Positions 14,438-21,132 are shown, counted from the stretch's first letter. The stretch: DNA of 21,132 bases from DASVEE01 sp036399695 (GCA_036399695.1 DASWMP010000034.1:1-21132); one strand, 5' to 3'. Notes: a model not told the origin generated them from the letters alone. A program made the numbers and translations.

Positions 14438-14575
14438 GTTCAACTCTCCCCTTCTCAAAAACAATTTTCGTGGAGGAGGAAGTTCGAACGGCAGGAACGT
14501 GACGACGGTCCTGCGAAGCCGGGCCAGTAAGTGCGTCCGGCGTGATCTTTTCGAGCTTCGTCCCCCGACCTTCCC
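14438..14575. other. nrdJ 5' leader, proximal part
   Basis: No gene is seen. The only clear element is the purine-rich ribosome binding site directly before 14437. I looked on the minus strand for a cobalamin riboswitch (a B12-box-like sequence) and did not see one. Confidence 0.4.
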
Positions 14576-14809
14576 CTACACCTCGAGAGACAACTTCAGC
14601 GTGATGCCCAGCGGGATAACGCCGAGGGTCTGACGGTCTGTGGGACCGTCGACCGGACCTTCACTGTGACCTGATATTCGCGTATCTGGAGCGACACGGA
14701 ATGGATTGGCGGACGGCCGGCAGCACGGGTCTGATCCTTCAGTTCCTTCATACATCCCCCTCACATCACCGAGTTGTATGTCGAGGAGGTCACGATACGC
14801 CGAGAGCAT
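14576..14809 (-). CDS. Doubtful small ORF in the nrdJ leader, possibly frameshifted
   Basis: A 77-codon frame starts just downstream of the NrdR-like boxes and ends GVIPLGITLKLSLEV. Its second half has high GC in third positions, but its first half does not. An overlapping frame from an ATG near 14751 (MKELKDQTRAAGRPPIHSV) has coding-like composition in the first half. The two could be one small gene broken by a frameshift near 14650, or chance. No ribosome binding site is convincing for the long frame; GAGGGGG lies before the internal ATG. I do not recognise a product. Confidence 0.25.
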   Translation of the reverse strand: MLSAYRDLLDIQLGDVRGMYEGTEGSDPCCRPSANPFRVAPDTRISGHSEGPVDGPTDRQTLGVIPLGITLKLSLEV

Positions 14810-14817
14810 GTACGCGT

Positions 14818-14833
14818 CAACAACATCTTGTGG
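14818..14833 (-). promoter_or_regulatory. NrdR-box-like site 1
   Basis: The plus-strand text CAACAACATCTTGTGG matches the palindromic NrdR box consensus ACACWATATATWGTGT at 11 of 16 positions by my count. It sits 32 bp from site 2 (start to start). Tandem NrdR boxes about three helical turns apart are the normal arrangement at nrd promoters. Confidence 0.45.
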
Positions 14834-14849
14834 TCGGGTGCGCTTCCCA

Positions 14850-14865
14850 CCACAAGGGATAGTGT
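14850..14865 (-). promoter_or_regulatory. NrdR-box-like site 2
   Basis: CCACAAGGGATAGTGT matches the NrdR consensus at 12 of 16 positions, with a complete right half-site. It overlaps the weak -10 candidate of the nrdJ-directed promoter, a position suited to repression. Confidence 0.5.
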
Positions 14866-14882
14866 AAGCAATTTAGTGTCAA
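14856..14882 (-). promoter_or_regulatory. Possible promoter directed toward nrdJ
   Basis: On the minus strand a perfect TTGACA (14882-14877) is followed 15 bases later by TATCCC (14861-14856). The -35 element is excellent, but the -10 is poor and the spacing short, so the call rests mainly on the -35 and its overlap with an NrdR-box-like site. Confidence 0.35.
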
Positions 14883-14954
14883 TGAGTTATGAAGGACTCG
14901 TCAGTAGGGGAAACCCGGACCTTTCCGCTGCTTTTCAGCCGGTTTTCCTAGGGG

Positions 14955-15042
14955 TGTTTCACAGGTTATCCACAGGGTTTGCACAGGGTGAGAGACGCGT
15001 GAATCCGCAGGTTTTCTGGTGGTTTTCCTCGGGTTCTGCACA
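14955..15042 (+). promoter_or_regulatory. Phased DnaA-box-like sites
   Basis: TGTTTCACA (14955), TTATCCACA (14966) and GTTTGCACA (14977) are spaced exactly 11 bp apart, each followed by GG. The middle one is a perfect DnaA box (TTWTNCACA); the others have one mismatch. TTCTGCACA at 15034 also has one mismatch, and a perfect box in reverse orientation (TGTGGAAAA) lies at 15208-15216. They are 70-160 bp upstream of the putative nrdJ promoter. There is no dnaA/dnaN context, so this is not evidence for oriC. Confidence 0.45.
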
Positions 15043-15159
15043 GGTTTTAGGTGGTGATATCCGATGAATGATTTCGTGGAGATTTTCAGCAGGATTTCCG
15101 AGCCTTTTGAGCAGACTCGGCCGCAAAGAAAATGGGCGGAAACAAGGCGGGAGCGCCTT

Positions 15160-15194
15160 GGATTGAGGATTGAGAATTGAGGATTGAGGATTGG
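15160..15194. repeat. Heptanucleotide tandem repeat (GGATTGA x5)
   Basis: Five consecutive 7-base units: GGATTGA, GGATTGA, GAATTGA, GGATTGA and GGATTGG. It resembles the short heptamer repeats known between genes in cyanobacteria and other bacteria with large genomes. Confidence 0.9.
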
Positions 15195-15347
15195 GGGCTC
15201 CGGCGGTTGTGGAAAACGGGAGTGGTGGAGCGGCCGACCACTCTCTGTTGGGGTGTGAGGGGAGGTGCACACAAAATGTGGCACGTGGAACAGTGGGCTC
15301 GGGTGGCGGGGGCTCGGGTGGGGAGAGGCGAGGCGCGAGGTTCGGGA

Positions 15348-15431
15348 CCCGAACGCAGAACGCAGAACGCAGAACGCAGAATGAAGAAAGGGAGAGCGGG
15401 TCGTTTCGACGTTCTGCGTTCTGCGTTCGGG
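15348..15431. repeat. Heptamer-built inverted repeat (CAGAACG units)
   Basis: The left arm (15348-15381) is repeated GAACGCA and the right arm (15410-15431) is the complementary repeat TTCTGCG, so CCGAACGCAGAACGCAGAAC pairs with its reverse complement. The right arm lies about 45 bp past the 3' end of the UbiA gene. The same element recurs before that gene's 5' end. Confidence 0.9.
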
Positions 15432-15474
15432 TTGGCGGTCCCGCGCGAATACGCCATCCACGCGGCGCTCCGTT

Positions 15475-16428
15475 CTACACGAGGTACGCCGCTGCGAATC
15501 CTACCTGCGCGCACATCATCATCAGATACATGTGGCGCCAGCTTGGGTGGTTCTCCGTCGCGGTGAGGTCGTCGGGGTTTCTCACGATCAGGTAGACGGT
15601 GTAGGCGCCCCAGGTGGCCAGGGCGAATCCCAGGACGGTCAGAAAGGTGGGGTTGCCGGTGAGGATGTGGGCCGAGGCTCCGTAGGGGATGAGGAGCCAG
15701 GGGAAGATGAAGAAGGGGGCGATCATCCAGGCGGCGTTCTTGACGCCGTAGCGGATGGGGAGCGTGCGGCAGCCGCCGGCTTCGTCGCCTTGCATGTCGC
15801 TGAAGTCTTTCGTCGAGGCGGCGCCGAGAAGGAAGAGCATGAAGATCGATCCGATGAACCAGGGCTCGAGGTGCGACCAGCGGGCGACCATGCACCAGCC
15901 GGCGACTTTGAGCAGGCAGCCTCGGGGGATGGCGATCGTCACATTGGCGAGGATGGCGTGGCGCTTGGTGCGTCCGAGTGCGGGCGCGGAGTAGATGAAG
16001 GTGAAGAGCATCCCGGCGATGTAGATGAAGAAGCATTCGTGCGCGGGGATGGGGGCGAAGAGTTTCGCGCTCCAGGTGGTCCAGGGGTGCACGACGACGA
16101 GCCATGTGGGAATGATGGCCAGTGCGTAGGTGACCCAAGTGAAGATCCACGCCTGGTGGAGGGAGAGCTCGCCCGTAACGAGAGGCCGGCCCGGTTTGTT
16201 GATGCGGTCGATCTCCAGGTCGTAGATCTGGTTGATGGCGTTGGAGGCGGCGTTGAGGAACGAGGCGCAGAGTGAGCCGAGAGCAACAGTCAGGATGACG
16301 GTGAGATTGACGGCGCGGGTGGGGTCAGGGTTGTGCGCGGAGCCCCAGGCGCAGACGGCACCGGAGATGATGCCGAGGAGCGGGGGGAGGAGGGTGAAGG
16401 GTCGGGCGAGGGTGAGGTAGGCGCGCAC
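15475..16428 (-). CDS. UbiA-family prenyltransferase (membrane)
   Basis: An integral-membrane aromatic prenyltransferase: enzymes of this family attach a polyprenyl diphosphate chain to an acceptor in quinone, heme, chlorophyll or archaeal-type lipid pathways. Both Mg-diphosphate motifs are present: N66-x3-D70-x3-D74 in NAINQIYDLEIDRINKPGRP, and D208-x2-D211-x3-D215 in TKDFSDMQGDEAGG. About eight or nine hydrophobic helices span the 317 residues, the usual length. The start is a GTG at 16428 (RAYLTLARPFTLLPPLLG is the canonical N-terminal helix); no good Shine-Dalgarno is visible. There are no quinone-biosynthesis neighbours, so the substrate (menaquinone, geranylgeranyl lipid or other) cannot be assigned. 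Confidence 0.93.
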   Translation of the reverse strand: MRAYLTLARPFTLLPPLLGIISGAVCAWGSAHNPDPTRAVNLTVILTVALGSLCASFLNAASNAINQIYDLEIDRINKPGRPLVTGELSLHQAWIFTWVTYALAIIPTWLVVVHPWTTWSAKLFAPIPAHECFFIYIAGMLFTFIYSAPALGRTKRHAILANVTIAIPRGCLLKVAGWCMVARWSHLEPWFIGSIFMLFLLGAASTKDFSDMQGDEAGGCRTLPIRYGVKNAAWMIAPFFIFPWLLIPYGASAHILTGNPTFLTVLGFALATWGAYTVYLIVRNPDDLTATENHPSWRHMYLMMMCAQVGFAAAYLV

Positions 16429-16480
16429 GGGCGGGGAGTTTAGCGCGGGTGGAGGGAGGGGGGGCGGGAGGAGGGGCTTG

Positions 16481-16594
16481 AAGGCAGAACGCAGAACGCA
16501 GAACGCAGAATTTAGAGGCCGCTGCGGCGCGGGTCTTCATCATTCTGCGTTCATCATTCTGCGTTCTGCGTTCTGCCTTCTGCGTTCTGCGTTC
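16481..16594. repeat. Heptamer-built inverted repeat, second copy
   Basis: The left arm (16481-16511, GGCAGAACGCAGAACGCAGA and on) and the right arm (16542-16594, repeated TTCTGCG with one ATTCTGCGTTCATC interruption) are complementary. It lies just upstream of the UbiA start, mirroring the copy at 15348-15431. Confidence 0.9.
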
Positions 16595-16609
16595 CGGGCA
16601 AGTTGAATG

Positions 16610-16658
16610 TTCAATATTGAATGTGGGGCCCGATTTCACGCGGGGCCCGATTTCACGC
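16610..16658. repeat. 12-bp palindrome and 17-bp tandem duplication
   Basis: TTCAATATTGAA (16610-16621) is a perfect 12-bp palindrome. Immediately after it GGGGCCCGATTTCACGC occurs twice head-to-tail (16625-16641 and 16642-16658). Both lie in the gap between the UbiA gene and the TonB receptor gene; function unknown. Confidence 0.85.
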
Positions 16659-16690
16659 GCCCCCTCCCCTCCCCCTCCCCGACATACCTA

Positions 16691-16719
16691 TTGACCTGCG
16701 CTCTGGGCGCGCGTAGTTT
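16691..16719 (+). promoter_or_regulatory. Possible sigma70-type promoter of the TonB receptor gene
   Basis: TTGACC (16691-16696) and TAGTTT (16714-16719) are separated by 17 bases, and the -10 candidate is 43 bp before the ATG at 16763. The -35 is good and the -10 is weak. Confidence 0.4.
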
Positions 16720-16762
16720 TTTGTCTCCACACAATTCGGGTCAGAAGAAACTGGGGGTCTGG

Positions 16763-19700
16763 ATGTCTCGCCTTTTCGTGCGTTGCTCCCTCGTGGTGGT
16801 CGGTGCCCTTCTTCTCCTCCTTGCTGCTCCTGCTCCCCTCTTCGCGCAGACGGTCACCGGGACGGTGAACGGGACGATCCTGGATCGCTCCGGCGCGGCG
16901 TTGCCGGGCGTCACGGTGACGCTGCGGAATGCGGAGACGGGGCTGCAGCGGGTCGTCGTCACCAACGAGTCGGGGTTCTTCAATGCGCCCTTTCTCCCGG
17001 CGGGTCCGTATGACGTGCAGGCGGAGCTTTCAGGCTTCGCGTCGCTGACTCGCCGCAACGTGCGCGTCGAGCTGAATCAGACGACGGTGCAGGACTTCGT
17101 CTTCGACCCGGCGGTCTCGGAGACGGTGACGGTGACGGCGGACGCGCCGCGCATCAACACGGATGACGGCGAGATCAAGCAGACGATGCGCGCGGAAGAG
17201 ATCATGACGATTCCGCAGAGCAACCAGACGTCCTTCCTCGGCCTGGCTTCGACGCTGGCCGGCTATCAGGAAACGAATCCGGGCGGCGGGATGGACGGCC
17301 CGACGCTGTCGGCCGGCTCGTCGGCGAACTTCAACGGCGCGGGTACGCGCGGCACGACGTTCCAGATCAACGGCGTGAACAACGACGATTCGTCGGAGAA
17401 CCAGAACCGCCAGGGCGTGGCGCTGGCGACGATCAAGTCGTTCCAGGTGCTGTCGAACAGTTACAGCGCGGAGTTCGGCCGCGGCTACGGCGCGGTGGTG
17501 CTGGTGCAGACGAAGTCGGGCACGAACGATGTGGCCGGCGAGTTGTACGGGTACGGGCAGGACGGGCAGTGGAACGAGAAGAGTTTCTTCGCCCGCACGC
17601 AGGCGAAGCCGGAGAATTACCGCCGCCAGTGGGGCGCGACGGCAGGGTTCCCGATCGTGCGCGACAGGCTGTTCGCGTTCGCGAACTTCGACGCGGTGCA
17701 GTTCAAAGGGAACACGTTCGTCAGCCGCCCGCTGATCCTCGCCTCTGACATGGCGCTGCCGCGCCTCACGCTGGGCAACGACACGCCGGCGAACCGCGCC
17801 TGGCAGGACGCAATCCTGGCGCGCTTCCCGACCGGCCTCACGCCGAACGCGCCGGCGATCTCGAATCGCGCCTATCAGTACGGGCAGTTCGCGAACAATC
17901 CGGATCGCGATTACTCGCTGCGCCTCGACTGGAACGCGAGTCTGAACAACGCGGTGAATGCACGCTATCAGCGCAGCTCGCAGGTGCGCGAGAACGCGGA
18001 GCTGATCGTCGGGGAGCAGACGCTCCAGGACAACCGGCAGTCGAATTTCGGGATCACCTGGACGAGCGTCCTGGGCTCGAGCACGGTGCAGGAAGCGCGC
18101 TACGGCCTCGGCCTGCGCAGCACGAACGTGGACATCCTGGCGGGCAACGACACGCCGGTGGTCCGCTTCGCCGGCCTGACGCCGGGCACGATTCTCGGCA
18201 ACGCCGGCGCCTATCCGATCAACCGCGATCAGCGCGATCATCAGTTCGTCTACAACATCTCGTCGACACGCTGGAACCGGCACACGCTGAAGGCGGGCAC
18301 GGATATCCGCCGCTCGCAGCTCGACGACCGGGCCTCGAACAACAATCGCGGCTTCTGGAACTTCACGGCGACGTGCGGCGGGGTGACGTATCCGTCGGGT
18401 CTGCACGCGTTCTTCGCGGGCTGCGTCTCGACGTTCCAGAAGTCGTTCGGACCTGACTTCCTCGAGAACCAGCTCAATGAAGCGAATGTGTACGCGGAAG
18501 ACGAGTGGCGTCCGATCGACAACCTGACGCTGAACATCGGCGTGCGCTACGAGAACGTCTCGGCGCCGAAGGAAGCGCAGGACCGCATCGATTACGGCTT
18601 CAACGACAATCAGTACGTCGATCCGCGGCTCGGCTTCGCCTACACGCCGAACTGGGATGAGAACCGTTTCCTGCGCGCGGTGACGGGAGGCAACGGACGC
18701 TTCTCGATCCGCGGCGGCTTCGGGATCTATCACGGCCGGGTGTTCCAGTCGATCTTCTCGCAGGGCGGCGCGAACGTGCGCTACAACCCGCCCAACGCGA
18801 CGTCGCTGAGCATCCCGAGCAGCACGAACATCTCGGATCCGACGAACGGTTTCGTCTTCACGCCGGGGCAGCCGCTGACGACACGGGTGTCGCTGACGCT
18901 GATCGATCCGGAGCTGGAGATGCCGGAGACGCGGCAGTGGAATCTGACGTTCGAGCGCGCGGTGCTGCGCCAGTCGCGGGTGCGCCTGAGTTACATCGGG
19001 ACGCTGGGTAAGAATCTGCTGCAGTATCGCTTCGACAATCTGCCAGTTCGCGCCGGCGCCCCAGGCTCGGGCTGGCGGGTCGCGGAAGACTGGCGCTGCG
19101 CGGGCACAGGCACGACGGGCGTGCCGGTGAACGCAACCTGCCCGAATGCGGTGCCGATCGCGCCGGACGAGGTGAGCCTGCGGTTGCCGCGGACGAACGA
19201 ACGCCGCCCCGACGCCCGCTACACGACGAATCTGATCGTGGATAACGTCGCGGACAGCTCGTATCACGCCGGCCAGGTCGAGATGGAAACAGGCCTGATC
19301 GGCGGCTTCCAGGGACGCATGACGTATACGTACGGGAAGGCGCTGGACACGGGCTCGGAAGCAACGGCCACGGGGGCGGGCGACATCAATATCTTCCCGC
19401 CGGAGTACGAGGAGTACAAACGGGGTCTCTCCCGCTTCGACACGCGTCACCGCTTCACGATGACGGGCTCGTACGCTCTCCCCTTTTTCCGCGAGCGCCG
19501 CGATTTTCTCGGCGCGGTCCTCGGCGGGTGGCAGCTCTCGTCCGTGATCCGCCTCTCGTCGGGCACGCCGTTCACGATCATCGATACAGGCGCGGTGGAC
19601 ATCGATTTCGACGGCGTGGCGAATCAGCGCCCGATCCCGGTCAGCGGCCAGTACTCCGGCGGCTTCCACGTGAACGATCCGAGCAACTCGACGTCTGAGC

Positions 19701-19993
19701 TCCCGGCCGCGGGCTTCCGCCGCGCCACTCCGGACGACGACATCAGCGATCTGATGGGCCGCAATACGTATTACACGGATGGCCGCGAGCAGATCGATCT
19801 GGGGATCTATAAGAGCATTCCGGTGCTTCGCAATACTGTGGTGCTGCGCCTGGACGTGTTCAACGTGACGGACCGCGTGACGTGGGGAGTCCCGGTGAAC
19901 GATTTCGCGAGCGCGAATTTCGGCCGGATCATCTCGACTCACCCAGACTACATCCCGCGGACGATCCAACTCGGCGTGCGGATTCTGTACTAG
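16763..19993 (+). CDS. TonB-dependent receptor with carboxypeptidase-regulatory-like domain (Oar-type)
   Basis: An outer-membrane beta-barrel receptor of the large TonB-dependent family that is expanded in Acidobacteriota. The start at 16763 is chosen because it opens a clean signal peptide (MSRLFVRCSLVVVG, LLLLAAPAPLFAQ); the longer frame from 16607 runs through the upstream repeat. Length is about 1076 aa. Order: signal peptide 1-28; Ig-like carboxypeptidase regulatory domain about 30-110 (GTVNGTILDRSGAALPGVTV, TLRNAETG, NESGFFNAPFLPAGPYDVQA); plug about 120-240 (SANFNGAGTRGTTFQINGVN, GRGYGAVVLVQTKSGTN); then the barrel, ending IQLGVRILY with a terminal aromatic. The substrate cannot be told from sequence. 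No TonB/ExbBD or SusD-like partner lies in the window. The 979-aa antisense ORF is a shadow. Confidence 0.94.
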   Translation: MSRLFVRCSLVVVGALLLLLAAPAPLFAQTVTGTVNGTILDRSGAALPGVTVTLRNAETGLQRVVVTNESGFFNAPFLPAGPYDVQAELSGFASLTRRNVRVELNQTTVQDFVFDPAVSETVTVTADAPRINTDDGEIKQTMRAEEIMTIPQSNQTSFLGLASTLAGYQETNPGGGMDGPTLSAGSSANFNGAGTRGTTFQINGVNNDDSSENQNRQGVALATIKSFQVLSNSYSAEFGRGYGAVVLVQTKSGTNDVAGELYGYGQDGQWNEKSFFARTQAKPENYRRQWGATAGFPIVRDRLFAFANFDAVQFKGNTFVSRPLILASDMALPRLTLGNDTPANRAWQDAILARFPTGLTPNAPAISNRAYQYGQFANNPDRDYSLRLDWNASLNNAVNARYQRSSQVRENAELIVGEQTLQDNRQSNFGITWTSVLGSSTVQEARYGLGLRSTNVDILAGNDTPVVRFAGLTPGTILGNAGAYPINRDQRDHQFVYNISSTRWNRHTLKAGTDIRRSQLDDRASNNNRGFWNFTATCGGVTYPSGLHAFFAGCVSTFQKSFGPDFLENQLNEANVYAEDEWRPIDNLTLNIGVRYENVSAPKEAQDRIDYGFNDNQYVDPRLGFAYTPNWDENRFLRAVTGGNGRFSIRGGFGIYHGRVFQSIFSQGGANVRYNPPNATSLSIPSSTNISDPTNGFVFTPGQPLTTRVSLTLIDPELEMPETRQWNLTFERAVLRQSRVRLSYIGTLGKNLLQYRFDNLPVRAGAPGSGWRVAEDWRCAGTGTTGVPVNATCPNAVPIAPDEVSLRLPRTNERRPDARYTTNLIVDNVADSSYHAGQVEMETGLIGGFQGRMTYTYGKALDTGSEATATGAGDINIFPPEYEEYKRGLSRFDTRHRFTMTGSYALPFFRERRDFLGAVLGGWQLSSVIRLSSGTPFTIIDTGAVDIDFDGVANQRPIPVSGQYSGGFHVNDPSNSTSELPAAGFRRATPDDDISDLMGRNTYYTDGREQIDLGIYKSIPVLRNTVVLRLDVFNVTDRVTWGVPVNDFASANFGRIISTHPDYIPRTIQLGVRILY

Positions 19994-19995
19994 TT

Positions 19996-20183
19996 GTTGG
20001 CGACAGGGAGACGACGGGAGGCCTCCGGCGGCCGGGCACGGCCCGGGGCGCTGGTTGCCTCAGGCTCGGCGCACGGCGTGGCGATCAACACGTTCGTACG
20101 AAACGTCGGCCGAGGCTTGGCCAACCAGCGCCCCGGGCCGTGCCCGGCCGCCGGAGGCCTCCCGGTCGTGCCCTGTCGCCAAC
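19996..20183. repeat. Long inverted repeat between TonB receptor and NYN genes
   Basis: Arms 19996-20075 and 20104-20183 are reverse complements over most of 80 bp. Both contain GGCCTCCGGCGGCCGGGCAC followed by GGCCCGGGGCGCTGGTTG, with only a few mismatches near the outer end and the loop. The loop contains the palindrome TTCGTACGAA. It starts 3 bp after the receptor stop codon, so it can serve as a terminator-like or cruciform structure. A divergent copy of the left arm occurs at 21018-21083. Confidence 0.92.
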
Positions 20184-20205
20184 TGCGCTAGACTTCGGGG
20201 CATCT

Positions 20206-21018
20206 ATGAGCCGCAAGCCTATCGTCAACGAGGAAGCTGACTACAACCCCTCCAACCGCCCGATGGCGGAGAGCAAGCTCGCCCTCCTCATCGACTTTGA
20301 GAACCTCGCGATCGGGGTCACGGACGCAAAGTACAAGAAGTTCGAGATCGCGCTGCTGCTCGAGCGCCTGCTGGAGAAGGGGAAGCTGGTCGTGAAACGC
20401 GCCTACTGCGACTGGGACAAGTTCCCGGACTACAAGCGCGAACTGCATGAAGCGGCCATCGAGCTGATCGACATTCCGGCCCGCAAGTACTCGGGCAAGA
20501 ACTCCGCGGACATCCGCATGGTGGTGGACGCGATGGACATGTGCTGGTCGAAGGACCACATCGACATGTTCGTCGTCGCGTCAGGCGATTCTGATTTCTC
20601 GCCGCTCGTGTCGAAGCTGAAAGAGAACGACAAGTACGTGATCGGCTGCGGGGTGAAGAACTCGTCGAGCGATCTGCTGATCGACAATTGCGATGAGTTC
20701 ATCTTCTATGAGGATCTGGTCCGCGGCGTCCAGAAGGCGCCCGCGGTCGCTTTCCACGACAAGAAGAAGGGCGAGGTCTTCAAGCTGCTGATCGATTCGA
20801 TCAAGGCCTTGATGCGCGAGAACAAAGAGATTCTCTGGGGCTCGATGGTGAAGCAGACGATGCAGCGCAAGAAGCCGACGTTCAACGAGGAGTACTACGG
20901 GTACAACACGTTCAGCGATCTGCTGGAAGACGCGCAGAAGAACGAGATCATCAAGATCAAGAAGGACATCAAGTCCGGCTCCTACGTCATCACCGGCTTC
21001 GCGCAGCCTGCTGCGTAG
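20206..21018 (+). CDS. NYN-domain (LabA/DUF88-like) nuclease with C-terminal LOTUS/OST-HTH domain
   Basis: ATG 20206 follows a GGGG run at 5-base spacing and gives 270 aa; the longer frame from 19882 overlaps the receptor gene and the repeat. Residues about 23-172 are a PIN-like NYN domain: LALLIDFENLAIG (D30), the KNSADIRMVVDAMDM helix (D102, D108) and MFVVASGDSDFSPLV (D128, D130) supply the acidic metal-binding residues of this RNase fold. Residues about 187-265 (KGEVFKLLIDSIKALM, ILWGSMVKQTMQRKKPTFNE, YGYNTFSDLLEDA) match the OST-HTH/LOTUS RNA-binding winged helix. Together they suggest an RNA-processing or RNA-degrading cytoplasmic enzyme; its target is unknown. It stands alone between copies of the same repeat arm. 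Confidence 0.93.
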   Translation: MSRKPIVNEEADYNPSNRPMAESKLALLIDFENLAIGVTDAKYKKFEIALLLERLLEKGKLVVKRAYCDWDKFPDYKRELHEAAIELIDIPARKYSGKNSADIRMVVDAMDMCWSKDHIDMFVVASGDSDFSPLVSKLKENDKYVIGCGVKNSSSDLLIDNCDEFIFYEDLVRGVQKAPAVAFHDKKKGEVFKLLIDSIKALMRENKEILWGSMVKQTMQRKKPTFNEEYYGYNTFSDLLEDAQKNEIIKIKKDIKSGSYVITGFAQPAA

Positions 21019-21083
21019 CGACAGGGACACCGACGGGAGCGCCTCCGGCGGGCGGCCACGGGCCGCGGCGCTGGTTGGCCGAG
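21018..21083. repeat. Third copy of the long-inverted-repeat arm
   Basis: Beginning at the NYN stop codon, GCGACAGGGA then GACGGGAG-GCCTCCGGCGGG-GGC and CGGCGCTGGTTGG follow the same order as 19999-20060, with scattered mismatches. The matching right arm would lie beyond the window end; the last 50 bases contain no gene. Confidence 0.75.
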
Positions 21084-21132
21084 CCGCAGTCGACCCTACT
21101 TACAAACGTGTTCAGCGCGACGCGGTGCGCCG

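Larger units (their letters stand above)
14883..15474. other. Intergenic region between nrdJ leader and UbiA gene
   Basis: No gene is supported; the minus-strand ORFs here are repeats read through. The region holds the DnaA-box-like array, several GGTTTTC fragments (14940-15050), the GGATTGA heptamers at 15160-15194 and the heptamer inverted repeat at 15348-15431. Confidence 0.6.

Noticed and set aside
12461..14530. 689-aa plus-strand ORF, Gly/Asp/Val-rich
   Set aside because: It is entirely antisense to nrdJ, whose product is unmistakable.
14438..14820. Cobalamin riboswitch before nrdJ
   Set aside because: It would be attractive for a B12-dependent enzyme, but I could not find a B12-box-like core on the minus strand. 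A covariance-model search would settle it.
14955..15216. Chromosomal or plasmid replication origin
   Set aside because: There are DnaA-box-like sites but no dnaA, dnaN or rep gene, and no clear AT-rich unwinding region.
15086..16150. 354-aa minus-strand ORF
   Set aside because: It is out of frame with the UbiA protein, with His/Arg/Pro-rich text, and runs into heptamer repeats.
16607..16762. 52-residue N-terminal extension of the TonB receptor
   Set aside because: It would place the signal peptide internally and translate a 17-bp tandem duplication.
17030..19969. 979-aa minus-strand ORF, Arg-rich
   Set aside because: It is antisense to the TonB-dependent receptor; its length is a GC-content artefact.
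19882..20205. 108-residue N-terminal extension of the NYN protein
   Set aside because: It overlaps the receptor gene out of frame and runs through the long inverted repeat.

Overview
This 21.1 kb window looks like chromosome from a GC-rich Gram-negative bacterium, most probably an Acidobacteriota member. The grounds are a long Oar-type TonB-dependent receptor with an N-terminal carboxypeptidase-regulatory-like domain, a B12-dependent class II ribonucleotide reductase, many palindromic and heptanucleotide intergenic repeats, and sparse operons. The phylum is an inference from gene style; there is no rRNA or other marker in the window.

Layout. Positions 1-180 are palindromic repeat DNA. An unrecognised protein gene (241-999, minus) faces away from a secreted HExxH putative metallopeptidase (1183-1887) and a secreted helical-repeat protein (1908-2630), which look co-transcribed. 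Positions 2631-9040 form a repeat-rich accessory stretch. It holds small unknown genes, at least three decayed partial copies of neighbouring genes, a six-hairpin array (3192-3393), a two-gene minus-strand operon of unknown function with a clear terminator (4191-5588), a coiled-coil ORF made of 42-bp tandem repeats (about 5766-6000), and a RAYT-type REP-associated transposase (7068-7595) surrounded by REP-like palindromes. One 187-bp REP-pair block occurs twice and is nearly identical. Next come a divergent pair (98-aa RHH-like protein, minus; 81-aa XRE regulator, plus) and an AlbA_2/Schlafen-type ATP-binding regulator (9446-11305, minus), which together resemble an acquired island.

Positions 11509-16428 are core-like. 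nrdJ (11543-14437, minus) ends at a strong hairpin. About 380-430 bp upstream of it lie two imperfect NrdR-box-like sites 32 bp apart, overlapping a possible promoter, and further upstream a helically phased run of DnaA-box-like 11-mers. A UbiA-family prenyltransferase (15475-16428, minus) is flanked on both sides by the same heptanucleotide inverted repeat. The TonB-dependent receptor (16763-19993) and an NYN-nuclease/LOTUS protein (20206-21018) complete the window. A long inverted repeat lies between these two genes, and one arm of it recurs at the window end.

How it works together: apart from the two apparent operons (1183-2630 and 4252-5588), the genes look independently transcribed. The most informative signals are in the non-coding DNA: the RAYT/REP duplication history at 6.8-9.0 kb, and a possible joint NrdR/DnaA control region for nrdJ.
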